Shown: in pieces, positions 38,550-46,618 of the stretch
Position numbering within the stretch: the stretch's first letter is position 1
Layout of the letters: each line of letters begins with the position of its first letter
Assembly: GCA_009664345.1 (NCBI GenBank)
Contig: CP043547.1
Location: forward strand, 1,860,001-1,924,000
Length of the DNA stretch: 64,000 bases
Source of the DNA: Planctomycetales bacterium 10988
Lineage (GTDB): Bacteria > Planctomycetota > Planctomycetia > Pirellulales > Pb10988
Direction of reading: 5' to 3'
Position numbers and translations under genes: made by a program
The notes under the pieces: generated by a model
Seen by the model: the letters and a program-made list of their open reading frames with translations, nothing else
The model's database searches: none
What the model was told of the DNA's origin: nothing

Positions 38550-38578
38550 AGACTATCGAGCCTTGCCCAAACTGTCAA
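38550..38578 (-). promoter_or_regulatory. Probable promoter of the cimA leader transcript
   Basis: TTGACA (38578-38573), a perfect -35 box, is separated by 17 bases from TAGTCT (38555-38550). Transcription would begin near 38543, about 60 bases before the GTG of the leader frame and after the cysK stop at 38627. Confidence 0.6.
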
Positions 38579-38626
38579 TTGCCCCGAGGGACGCCGCTGG
38601 CGAAAACTCTCGGTTTCATCAACCCT

Positions 38627-39592
38627 TTATTTTTCGATCGCATAAAGCGGAGTCGAAAGGTAGCGTTCGCCCAAGTCAGGGAGAATGCAGACAATTAGCT
38701 TGCCGGCGTTTTCTTCCATCTTGGCAAGTTTCATCGCCGCCCAGGCACTGGCTCCCGAGCTGATGCCACACATCAAGCCCTCAGTCTTCGCCATTTGTCG
38801 GGCGGTTTCGAAGGCATCGTCATCCTTGACCGTGACGACTTGATCAATCACATCGACATTCAAAACGCTGGGCAAGAAACCGGCTCCGATTCCTTGAATC
38901 TTATGCTTGCCGGGTTGAATCGGCATGCCGGCTTTGTGTTGCGAAATCACCGGACTTGTTGTCGGTTCCACCGCACAGATTTTAACGTTGGGATTTCGCT
39001 CTTTGAGAACTTCTCCGACTCCGGTAATCGTTCCCCCAGTCCCGACGCCGGCAACGAAGATATCAACTTCGCCATTGGTATCAGACCAAATTTCTTCGGC
39101 AGTGGTTCGCCGGTGAACTTCCGGATTGGCGGGATTGTCAAATTGACGGGGACCAAAATAGCCGGGGTTCTCTTCCAAAATCTCTTGGGCTTTGCGAATC
39201 GCTCCGGGCATCCCTTCACCAGCGGGAGTGAGGACCAATTCCGCACCCAAGGATTGCAACATCTGACGGCGTTCCATCGACATGCTTTCCGGCATCGTCA
39301 CCATCAGTTTATATCCACGAGCGGCACAGACATAAGCCAAACCAATCCCGGTATTGCCACTGGTCGGCTCAACCAAAGTCGCTCCCGGTTGGATCATGCC
39401 ATCGCGTTCGGCGGCATCGATCATTGCCTTGGCGATCCGATCTTTCACACTCCAGAGAGGGTTCAGATTTTCCACTTTGGCAACAACGGTCGCGTGACAC
39501 CCTTCACTCATCCGACGAAGCCGCACTAGCGGAGTCTTGCCAATGCATTGTGTGATCTCTTCAAAAATCCGTTTGGTTCCTACCATCGACAT
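38627..39592 (-). CDS. cysK: Cysteine synthase
   Basis: O-acetylserine sulfhydrylase, making cysteine from O-acetylserine and sulfide with PLP. 321 aa. [12 protein letters not shown] at the N-terminus, [11 protein letters not shown] with the PLP lysine, [29 protein letters not shown] and [15 protein letters not shown] are all diagnostic. ATG 39592 ([10 protein letters not shown]) is preferred over upstream codons. It has its own transcription unit; the promoter of the cimA leader lies about 50 bases beyond its stop. Confidence 0.95.
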   Translation of the reverse strand: MSMVGTKRIFEEITQCIGKTPLVRLRRMSEGCHATVVAKVENLNPLWSVKDRIAKAMIDAAERDGMIQPGATLVEPTSGNTGIGLAYVCAARGYKLMVTMPESMSMERRQMLQSLGAELVLTPAGEGMPGAIRKAQEILEENPGYFGPRQFDNPANPEVHRRTTAEEIWSDTNGEVDIFVAGVGTGGTITGVGEVLKERNPNVKICAVEPTTSPVISQHKAGMPIQPGKHKIQGIGAGFLPSVLNVDVIDQVVTVKDDDAFETARQMAKTEGLMCGISSGASAWAAMKLAKMEENAGKLIVCILPDLGERYLSTPLYAIEK

Positions 39593-40495
39593 GGTTTCCC
39601 ATCCTTCGTTTTTGGGTACGAGAGGAGAACTTTCCCTTACTTCTGATAGCCGGACTGGCCTTGTTCCCAATCCCTCGCCTAAAGGAGGGACTATTCAGAA
39701 CAGAACGATCAAATGTGACCTGTGGTTCTTACGGATTAACAAATCCATAGCGGTTGCATGATCTCGTATCGGATCCCATCGTGTCTCCAGCGAAATTTCT
39801 TGAAGATTTTTCTAGGTTTCACTCAAGAGATAGCTATGATTTGATAGCGACTAAATGAAAGCAAAACGAGTATGAATATTTGATGAGTAGTGCATGCAGA
39901 GAAGTTAGGAAATTTGTCCTAGCTGATAGAGAGAGAAGCCTCAGCGATTGGAAATGTTCTCGGGAAAAAAAGTGAAATCTTTAGGATTTCTGCTGAAACA
40001 GCCATGAACCATCTCTGGGAGCTATGCGTAACAGATACAAGATCAGCCTCTCTTTCATATCAGGATGACTTCTCTCGGATGCATGATCTGCTGCAATGAC
40101 GACACATGAAGGTTGATTCGGTTCCGTTAAGGAGAACGATTCGAATCTTGTCTCTCTCCCACCGTCGAAACTGTAATCAATAAGTACAGACCTTCGTCTC
40201 TTTTTGATGACATTTTTGTCGAGACTATAGACTTTGTGTTTCGTCGCCGGGGCTGCAAATTTTCAGAACTAACCATGAATGCGTGGGTAGGGGATCGCGC
40301 GACGGTTGAATCGATTTGATTCACGGTCTAAAGATTTCTCCTTGCTCATAAAGAACCAATTCATGGACAAAAACCATTTTTTCTTCATATGGATACAGAG
40401 GGGTGTGATCGTTGAGAAAGACAGCCTCCCAATTTCAGGTGCCTACGCATCCCACAAACCCAGTAACCTCCGGAGTTCGTTCGAACTTAGGAACT
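39593..40495. other. Long divergent intergenic region upstream of the sigma factor
   Basis: About 900 bases between cysK and the divergent sigma-factor gene. No coding frame stands up, and no tRNA, 6S, SRP or riboswitch signature was recognised. It must carry the cysK promoter and the sigma-factor control region. Confidence 0.4.
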
Positions 40496-42067
40496 ATGAA
40501 TACTTCAAAATCATCCAACAAAACTGACGAGCAAGAGCAGGATGACTTCTCCGAAGAGGGGAACGTTCTCGATCACGATTCGTTTGACGGGAATCTTGAT
40601 GAGGTTGGGGATGAATACGAGAGCGAAACCGAATCTCAACACTTAATTGACGATCCCGTTCGTGTTTATTTAATGCAAATGGGACGCATCTCGATGCTCA
40701 GCCAAGAGGAAGAAATCGCCGCGGCCCATTGTATTCAAGTATCGCGAACGGCCTATCGGCGATGTTTACTCGGGAGCGATTATGTCCTCCGCGGGGCCAT
40801 GAGCCTCTTGGAAAAGATTCAAAAAGGCCAGCTTCGCCTTGATCGCACCATCGAGGTCTCCGTCACCGATGCCGCGGAAAAGAAACGCATCCTCGCTCGA
40901 CTTTCACCGAATCTCAATACCATTCGTCATTTACTCGACGAGAATGAAAAAGATTTTCAACAGTTAATGACGACCCAACAAGACCTCACGGCACGCAAGC
41001 GAATCTGGAAAACGATCAGCCGTCGCCGCCGCCGTGCAATTGTCTTGATCGAAGAAATGAATCTCCGCACGCAACGCCTTCAATGGCTCGGCGAAGGGCT
41101 CACGCAACTCGCTCAGCAAATGGCGGAACTTCGAGCCGAAAAACGCTTTTTGAAAGTTCAGATTGAGGAACATCAACAACCTCAACTTTTGGACCAACTC
41201 GCCAACGTTCGGGCGGAAATGCGTCAACTGATGAATCTCACGCAAGAAAGCCCCGTCACGATTCTCCGCCGTGAAGCGAAAGTGCAGCGATTGCAAAAGA
41301 CCTATGAAGAGGCGATGCGCGTGCTTTCCGCCGGGAACTTACGCCTCGTCGTCTCGATCGCCAAACGCTACCGCAACCGGGGGCTGAGCTTCTTGGATTT
41401 GATTCAAGAAGGCAATACCGGCCTGATGCGAGCGGTGGACAAGTTCGAATACGAACGCGGTTTCAAATTCTCTACCTATGCCACTTGGTGGATTCGTCAA
41501 GCGATCACGCGGGCCATCGCCGACCAAAGCCGTACCATTCGCGTGCCGGTGCATATGGTCGATTCGATGAAGAAAGTCCATCAGTTCACGCGGGACTTTT
41601 TGCAAGAACATGGCCGCGAACCGACCTGCGAAGAGATCACTCAACACGTCGATCTTTCGCTGGAAGAGGCTCGCTGTATCGTCAAGATGTCCAATCATCC
41701 TCTTTCGCTCGATCAACCGGTCGGCGATATGGATGACAGTTTCTTCGGGGAATTTTTGGAAGCGAACGAAGAAGAAGACCCTCTTCGCGAGATCAATCGG
41801 GAAGGACTGAAGGTTCGCCTTTCGGAAGTTCTGAATGAGCTTTCCTATCGCGAACGCGAGATTCTCCGCATGCGATATGGCTTGGCCGATGGTTATACCT
41901 ACACTTTAGAAGAGGTCGGTGCGATCTTCTCCGTCACTCGCGAACGCGTCCGGCAGATTGAAGCCAAGGCCGTTAAAAAGTTACAACATCCCACCCGATG
42001 TCAAACCCTCTCCGGCTTCCTCGACGGCATCATCCCCCTCGACCTCGAATCAGAAACCTCTTCGTAA
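40496..42067 (+). CDS. rpoD: Primary-type RNA polymerase sigma factor (RpoD/SigA-like)
   Basis: 523 aa from ATG 40496, with AGGA 6 bases upstream. An acidic N-terminus replaces region 1.1. Region 1.2 is [24 protein letters not shown] charged helical insert of about 170 residues follows. Region 2 is [62 protein letters not shown]. Region 3 follows, then region 4 [14 protein letters not shown] and [20 protein letters not shown]. These match group 1/2 sigma factors; whether it is the sole housekeeping sigma is not shown. Confidence 0.9.
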   Translation: MNTSKSSNKTDEQEQDDFSEEGNVLDHDSFDGNLDEVGDEYESETESQHLIDDPVRVYLMQMGRISMLSQEEEIAAAHCIQVSRTAYRRCLLGSDYVLRGAMSLLEKIQKGQLRLDRTIEVSVTDAAEKKRILARLSPNLNTIRHLLDENEKDFQQLMTTQQDLTARKRIWKTISRRRRRAIVLIEEMNLRTQRLQWLGEGLTQLAQQMAELRAEKRFLKVQIEEHQQPQLLDQLANVRAEMRQLMNLTQESPVTILRREAKVQRLQKTYEEAMRVLSAGNLRLVVSIAKRYRNRGLSFLDLIQEGNTGLMRAVDKFEYERGFKFSTYATWWIRQAITRAIADQSRTIRVPVHMVDSMKKVHQFTRDFLQEHGREPTCEEITQHVDLSLEEARCIVKMSNHPLSLDQPVGDMDDSFFGEFLEANEEEDPLREINREGLKVRLSEVLNELSYREREILRMRYGLADGYTYTLEEVGAIFSVTRERVRQIEAKAVKKLQHPTRCQTLSGFLDGIIPLDLESETSS

Positions 42068-42101
42068 ACAAATACTATCTAAAATTGAAAAAGCTTTTCA
42101 G

Positions 42102-42137
42102 AAGTTTCCCGTTCTCTATGAGTGGGAAACTTTTTTT
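42102..42137 (+). terminator. Rho-independent terminator of the sigma-factor gene
   Basis: Perfect stem AAGTTTCCC (42102-42110) with GGGAAACTT (42124-42132), loop 13, running into seven T (42131-42137). Confidence 0.9.
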
Positions 42138-42245
42138 ACTTAAAAGAATCGTTTGAGGTCTTCTAGCTCGGAAAATCTATTAAAGAGCAACTCGCCGACG
42201 GAGGTTATTTTTAGCATTTCTATAAAAATCGTTAGTTAGCATTTA

Positions 42246-42683
42246 TCAATATATCTTTTGATACAATTTAAAGATAAGTGTTACCAACTCTTCTCGATTA
42301 TTTTCATCTTCGAGAAATGAGCCAAAGTAATGAACTAATATTGTTCGATAGGATTGCTGGTTCTGCCTTAATAAACTTCCTTTGGCCAAATATAGATTTA
42401 AAATTTTTAAACAGGTAGGACCTTGTCTCATGTACCGAATAGTTTCAGCCATCTCGTAAAGTTCAAAATCGTTGACCTCACCATGGAATTGACGAAGAGT
42501 TTCAAGCCAGGCTTTATGTTGATTATTTTCAACTGGATTTATTAGATCTAAATATCTTTCTAGAACATCAATCGCCCAAACTAAAGTTGCACCAGTACAT
42601 CTATTTTCTAATTCCACGATCGGTTCCGTTGCCCAGAACCAGTTGCTACTCAGAAACTCGGATTTTACTTTCTTATTATCCAT
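42246..42683 (-). CDS. Protein of unknown function, 145 aa
   Basis: Chosen start ATG 42683 (MDNKKVKSEF), 20 bases after the stop of the preceding gene; the frame is open further upstream but overlaps that gene. Rich in aromatic and Leu residues (SSNWFWATEPIVELENRC, RTILVHYFGSFLEDENN), mainly helical, no signal peptide or membrane segment. No family recognised. A+T-rich like its partner, with which it seems to form a two-gene unit. Confidence 0.6.
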   Translation of the reverse strand: MDNKKVKSEFLSSNWFWATEPIVELENRCTGATLVWAIDVLERYLDLINPVENNQHKAWLETLRQFHGEVNDFELYEMAETIRYMRQGPTCLKILNLYLAKGSLLRQNQQSYRTILVHYFGSFLEDENNREELVTLIFKLYQKIY

Positions 42684-42703
42684 CGAAGCTCGTGAACACC
42701 AAT

Positions 42704-43213
42704 TCAATAAACAATCAACTTTGCCTTCTCTGGAAATGCTTCCTCCGACTCCACATACCATCCGCAAGGGAAATGACCGTCTCGATAGACATCTACTTGT
42801 TTCAGATGAAAGGTATTCTGAATCAAATCTTGATAGTAAATCTCCTCTGTTATTCCCACAATCTGACTTTGAAACCAATCGATTGCATCCTGTGGCCTAT
42901 GTTGGGGAAAGTAGGATTTCACGAACTTTACAAGTTCAAGTGTGTAAGGCAACCTGGCTTTCGCAACTTCATTCCAGTTACGGTATATTTCATAGTGATG
43001 TTCACAGATGGCTCTAGAAGTGATCTGTTTTCCCTCAAGGCTACACCACTTGGAGATCGGTTGCTTGGTCCATTGATAGGCTTCTTCCCAACTATGAACT
43101 TGATGAGTACCTTCTCGAGTGTAAGGATTGCCGACGTTACAAAACCATTGAATGGCTTTTAATTCCTCTAAATACTCTTGAACGGCTTTTAGTTTTTCAT
43201 GATCAACAGACAT
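42704..43213 (-). CDS. Protein of unknown function, 169 aa
   Basis: Soluble and rich in Trp, Tyr, His and Cys (for example IQWFCNVGNP, HSWEEAYQWTKQPISKWC, ICEHHYEIYRNWNEVAKAR). A C-terminal half with GWYVESEEAFPEKAKL follows. No family recognised. The next gene starts 20 bases downstream. The pair lies in A+T-rich DNA between the sigma-factor gene and a MORN lipoprotein; an accessory or acquired character is possible but unproven. Confidence 0.62.
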   Translation of the reverse strand: MSVDHEKLKAVQEYLEELKAIQWFCNVGNPYTREGTHQVHSWEEAYQWTKQPISKWCSLEGKQITSRAICEHHYEIYRNWNEVAKARLPYTLELVKFVKSYFPQHRPQDAIDWFQSQIVGITEEIYYQDLIQNTFHLKQVDVYRDGHFPCGWYVESEEAFPEKAKLIVY

Positions 43214-43266
43214 GAAATCTTTTACTCTTTAAATATTGATAGTAGAAGGAATTGATTCTCAATTTG

Positions 43267-43845
43267 TTACTCGCCAGAATCCGTTGGTTTATTTAAAGGA
43301 CGGCGGAGGGGGTCGAGGCGGAAGGGGCCGTCTTTGGGGAGGCCTTTGTCATAAGTGGCCCAGGCTTGCGTTTCGCCATCGGGGAAGCGACTTTCCCAGT
43401 AGCCTTTTTTCACACCTTCTTCGTAATAGCCGGACCATTTGATTTCTCCGTTTTCATGATAGGCGACCCAACGGCCGATGCGTTCGCCATCGGTATTGTA
43501 AGCTCCTTCCAAGGCAAGCTCGCCGTCAGGGTAGTACTCTTCCCAGTCTCCGATCTTCATACCATTCGAAAAATCTCCGGTCGCTTTTACTTGCCCGGTG
43601 TAATAGGCATGTTCTTCCGGATAATAGAATTCCCATTCGCCTTCGCGGAGATCGTCGTCGTACATGCCGCGGGATTTGAGGGAGCCATCTTCATGGTAAT
43701 GCGTCCAGTAACCGATTTTTTTCCCTTCACTGCGGTTGCCGATGTCTTGCGGTTTTTGATCTGCTTGCGGACCACAACCAGCGAGGAACAAACAGCCCAC
43801 GAACAGGCATCGTAGGGAGACGCGAGCAACAGAAGTGAGATTCAT
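43267..43845 (-). CDS. Lipoprotein with MORN-type repeats, 192 aa
   Basis: Signal peptide with lipobox FLAGC (cysteine 24). The mature part carries five to six repeats of about 23 residues with the pattern G-W-x-x-Y-x-x-G (KKIGYWTHYHEDGSLKSRG, REGEWEFYYPEEHAYYTG, KIGDWEEYYPDGELALEG, RIGRWVAYHENGEIKWSG, KKGYWESRFPDGETQ), the MORN_2/YwqK-like repeat. Probably an outer-surface or periplasmic scaffold. Its ATG overlaps the cutA stop in an ATGA junction. Confidence 0.88.
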   Translation of the reverse strand: MNLTSVARVSLRCLFVGCLFLAGCGPQADQKPQDIGNRSEGKKIGYWTHYHEDGSLKSRGMYDDDLREGEWEFYYPEEHAYYTGQVKATGDFSNGMKIGDWEEYYPDGELALEGAYNTDGERIGRWVAYHENGEIKWSGYYEEGVKKGYWESRFPDGETQAWATYDKGLPKDGPFRLDPLRRPLNKPTDSGE

Positions 43846-44195
43846 GGCGACTCTTCCAGGAGGTTATCTTGCAGCCAAGTGAGATAGCCGACGCTCCCGG
43901 CGACCACCGCGGTGGCGATGATTTCGGGTTCGTCGTAAGTGTGTTGTTCTTGGATCGCTCGTTCAAGTCGGGCATAGAGGGCTTGGGAGGTCTTCATCGA
44001 ACACATCCATTCCTCGGATTCTTGCACTTCTTCTTTCCAGCGATACACGCTTTGAATCGGCCCGAACACCTGGGCGCAGGCAGCCAACTTTCGCTCGACT
44101 ACCATTTTGGCTAAGGCGTGGGCGGCCTTTTTGTTTTCGACTGTCGTCGTGACGATTACATAGTCGGAACTGATTGGATTCGAACGACTCGTCAT
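43842..44195 (-). CDS. cutA: CutA-family protein
   Basis: A small trimeric protein associated in enterobacteria with divalent-cation tolerance; its molecular role is uncertain. 117 aa. Family signature: VIVTTTVENKKAAHALAKMVVERKLAACAQV, YRWKEEVQESEEWMCSMKT and HTYDEPEIIATAVVAGSVGYLTWL (each read in pieces). Start ATG 44195, or GTG 44201, which has the better GAGGTG spacing. Its stop overlaps the start of the MORN lipoprotein. Confidence 0.93.
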   Translation of the reverse strand: MTSRSNPISSDYVIVTTTVENKKAAHALAKMVVERKLAACAQVFGPIQSVYRWKEEVQESEEWMCSMKTSQALYARLERAIQEQHTYDEPEIIATAVVAGSVGYLTWLQDNLLEESP

Positions 44196-44559
44196 CACCA
44201 CGAGGCACCTCTTCTGAGTTGTGGTTGGAATGGTGATCTTTGTTAAAAAAAGAAAACGGACTCTGCCGGTCTATTTTAGTGAGCTGAAAAGAATCATCAA
44301 GCAAGTTCCTTTTCAGGCGAGGGCAGGGGAGTTTCTTGTGAAGAAGAGTGGTCTGATCTATGATGCAGGATAAGCGTATCTCTCGACGTTTATTGACGTT
44401 CGATGAAGTGGCCTTTAGACTTTCATCAATATTTCAGTCAGGGCAAGCATTCTCGGGAGCTTCCGAGCTTTCGAATCGAGCGAGATTCTCGTTCGAAATT
44501 GGCCTGGCTTTGTTTTTTATACCGACGATTTAATCTCAGACGATCTCAGGAGAACGGTG

Positions 44560-46527
44560 ATGCCCCCCTCTGATTCCCCTTCCAACCAAATCCAAAATGT
44601 GATGCGAGAAGAACGACTCTTCCCGCCACCAGCGGAGCTTTCCGCAAATTCCGCGATTGGTTCGATGGAAGCTTATCAAGAACTTTATGCGAAATCGACC
44701 GCCGATCCGGTAGCTTTTTGGAGCGATTTAGCCAAGGAAGAATTGCACTGGTTCGAACCTTTCCAAGAAGGCCTTGTCTGGGAAGAACCCGTCGCCAAGT
44801 GGTTTGTCGGGGGAAAGACGAATGTCTCCTACAACTGCCTCGATCGCAATATTGAAAAGGGGCTCGGCGATAAAACGGCCATTATTTGGGAAGGGGAGCC
44901 AGGCGATGCCAAGACGCTTACCTTCAAGGAATTGCATACCGAAGTTTGCCGCTTCTCCAATGTGCTGAAGAAACTCGGAGTCGAAGAAGGCGATGTTGTT
45001 TCGATCTACATGCCGATGACACCGGAATTGGCCATTGCGATGTTGGCTTGTGCTCGAGTTGGAGCGGTGCATTCAGTGGTCTTTGGAGGATTTTCCTCGG
45101 AAGCCTTAGCCGAACGAAATCGCGATGCGAATGCCAAGGTGCAACTGACAGCGGATGGCGGTTGGCGACGTGGAAAGGTTTTGCCTTTAAAAGAGACGGT
45201 CGATGAGGCTTTGGAAAAATCGCCTTCGGTCGAACACTGCATTGTTCTCAAGCGATGTGAAAATGAGATTACGATGAAAGAAGGTCGTGATCACTGGTGG
45301 CACGATCTCTTGGAAGAAGTGGATGCGGACTGCCCGGCGACCCCGCTCGATAGTGAAACGCCGCTCTTTATTCTTTATACCAGCGGCTCGACCGGGAAAC
45401 CGAAAGGGATCAAGCATACAACCGCCGGTTATAATCTGTACGCAAAGAAAACCTTCGAATGGGTCTTCGATCATCAGCAGGATGATATCTACTGGTGTAC
45501 GGCAGATTGCGGCTGGATCACTGGGCATAGTTATGTCGTGTATGGCCCGCTTTCGGCCGGGGCGACGACTCTGTTGTATGAAGGAGCCCCCAACCACCCC
45601 GAGCCGGATCGCTTTTGGGATTTAGTTGAAAAGTACAAGGTCACGCTCTTTTATACTGCTCCGACGGCGGTGCGTGCCTTTATTAAATGGGGAGATGAGT
45701 GGGTCGAGAAACACGATCTTTCGAGCCTCCGCGTTTTGGGAAGTGTCGGCGAAGGGATCAACCCCGAAGCTTGGATGTGGTATTACGAGAAGATCGGTGG
45801 CGGAAAGTGCCCGATTGTCGATACCTGGTGGCAAACCGAAACGGGCGGCATCATGATGAGCCCACTCCCTGGAGCGACGCCGCTGAAGCCAGGAAGCTGT
45901 ACCAAGCCGCTGCCGGGTATCATTCCCGCGATTGTGGATGAAACCGGCGAACCCGTCGAGCCAGGATTTGGGGGAATGTTGGTCATTACGCATCCGTGGC
46001 CTGGCATGTTGCGAGGGCTATGGGGAGATATGGAACGCTACCAAGAAACATATTGGGCCAAGATTCCGCATAACTACTTGGCCGGGGACAATGCCCGACA
46101 GGACGAAGACGGCTACTACTGGATCATGGGACGGATCGATGATGTGATCAATGTCTCCGGCCATCGACTCAGCACGATTGAGGTCGAATCCGCTTTGGTC
46201 AGCCATGACAAAGTTGCCGAAGCGGCTGCCATCGGACGGCCAGATGATCTGACCGGGCAAGCGATCTCTGTCTTCGTAACCTTGAAGGACGCCGAACCTT
46301 CTGAGGAACTGAAGAAAGCGTTAAAGCTACATGTCCGCCATGAAATCGGGGCCTTGGCCGTTCCGGCGGATATTCACTTTGCTGTTGCTTTGCCCAAAAC
46401 GCGTTCCGGTAAAATCATGCGACGTTTGCTCCGCGATATTGCTTCTGGGAAGGAAGAAGTCGGCGATACTTCGACCTTAGAGGATTATACCGTCTTGGCC
46501 AAACTCCGCGAGAAAGATGAAAGTTAA
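44560..46527 (+). CDS. acs: Acetyl-CoA synthetase (AMP-forming)
   Basis: Activates acetate to acetyl-CoA through acetyl-AMP. 655 aa, the usual length. Motifs: [19 protein letters not shown] (ATP loop), [45 protein letters not shown] (hinge and A8 region, in pieces), and [15 protein letters not shown] with the catalytic, acetylation-prone lysine. AGGAG lies 7 bases before ATG 44560. Monocistronic with a strong terminator. Confidence 0.97.
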   Translation: MPPSDSPSNQIQNVMREERLFPPPAELSANSAIGSMEAYQELYAKSTADPVAFWSDLAKEELHWFEPFQEGLVWEEPVAKWFVGGKTNVSYNCLDRNIEKGLGDKTAIIWEGEPGDAKTLTFKELHTEVCRFSNVLKKLGVEEGDVVSIYMPMTPELAIAMLACARVGAVHSVVFGGFSSEALAERNRDANAKVQLTADGGWRRGKVLPLKETVDEALEKSPSVEHCIVLKRCENEITMKEGRDHWWHDLLEEVDADCPATPLDSETPLFILYTSGSTGKPKGIKHTTAGYNLYAKKTFEWVFDHQQDDIYWCTADCGWITGHSYVVYGPLSAGATTLLYEGAPNHPEPDRFWDLVEKYKVTLFYTAPTAVRAFIKWGDEWVEKHDLSSLRVLGSVGEGINPEAWMWYYEKIGGGKCPIVDTWWQTETGGIMMSPLPGATPLKPGSCTKPLPGIIPAIVDETGEPVEPGFGGMLVITHPWPGMLRGLWGDMERYQETYWAKIPHNYLAGDNARQDEDGYYWIMGRIDDVINVSGHRLSTIEVESALVSHDKVAEAAAIGRPDDLTGQAISVFVTLKDAEPSEELKKALKLHVRHEIGALAVPADIHFAVALPKTRSGKIMRRLLRDIASGKEEVGDTSTLEDYTVLAKLREKDES

Positions 46528-46557
46528 GCCTTTCTTGTCTTGATAAAACGAAAGAAA

Positions 46558-46596
46558 AAGGACCGCTTTCCCGAAAGAGGAGGCGGTCCTTATTTT
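46558..46596. terminator. Terminator of acs and the convergent surface-protein gene
   Basis: Stem AAGGACCGC (46558-46566) with GCGGTCCTT (46583-46591), 9 bp, followed by ATTTTTG on the plus strand and preceded by an A-run that serves the minus strand. Confidence 0.9.
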
Positions 46597-46618
46597 TGTT
46601 TTCTAAATTTGGTCGAAC

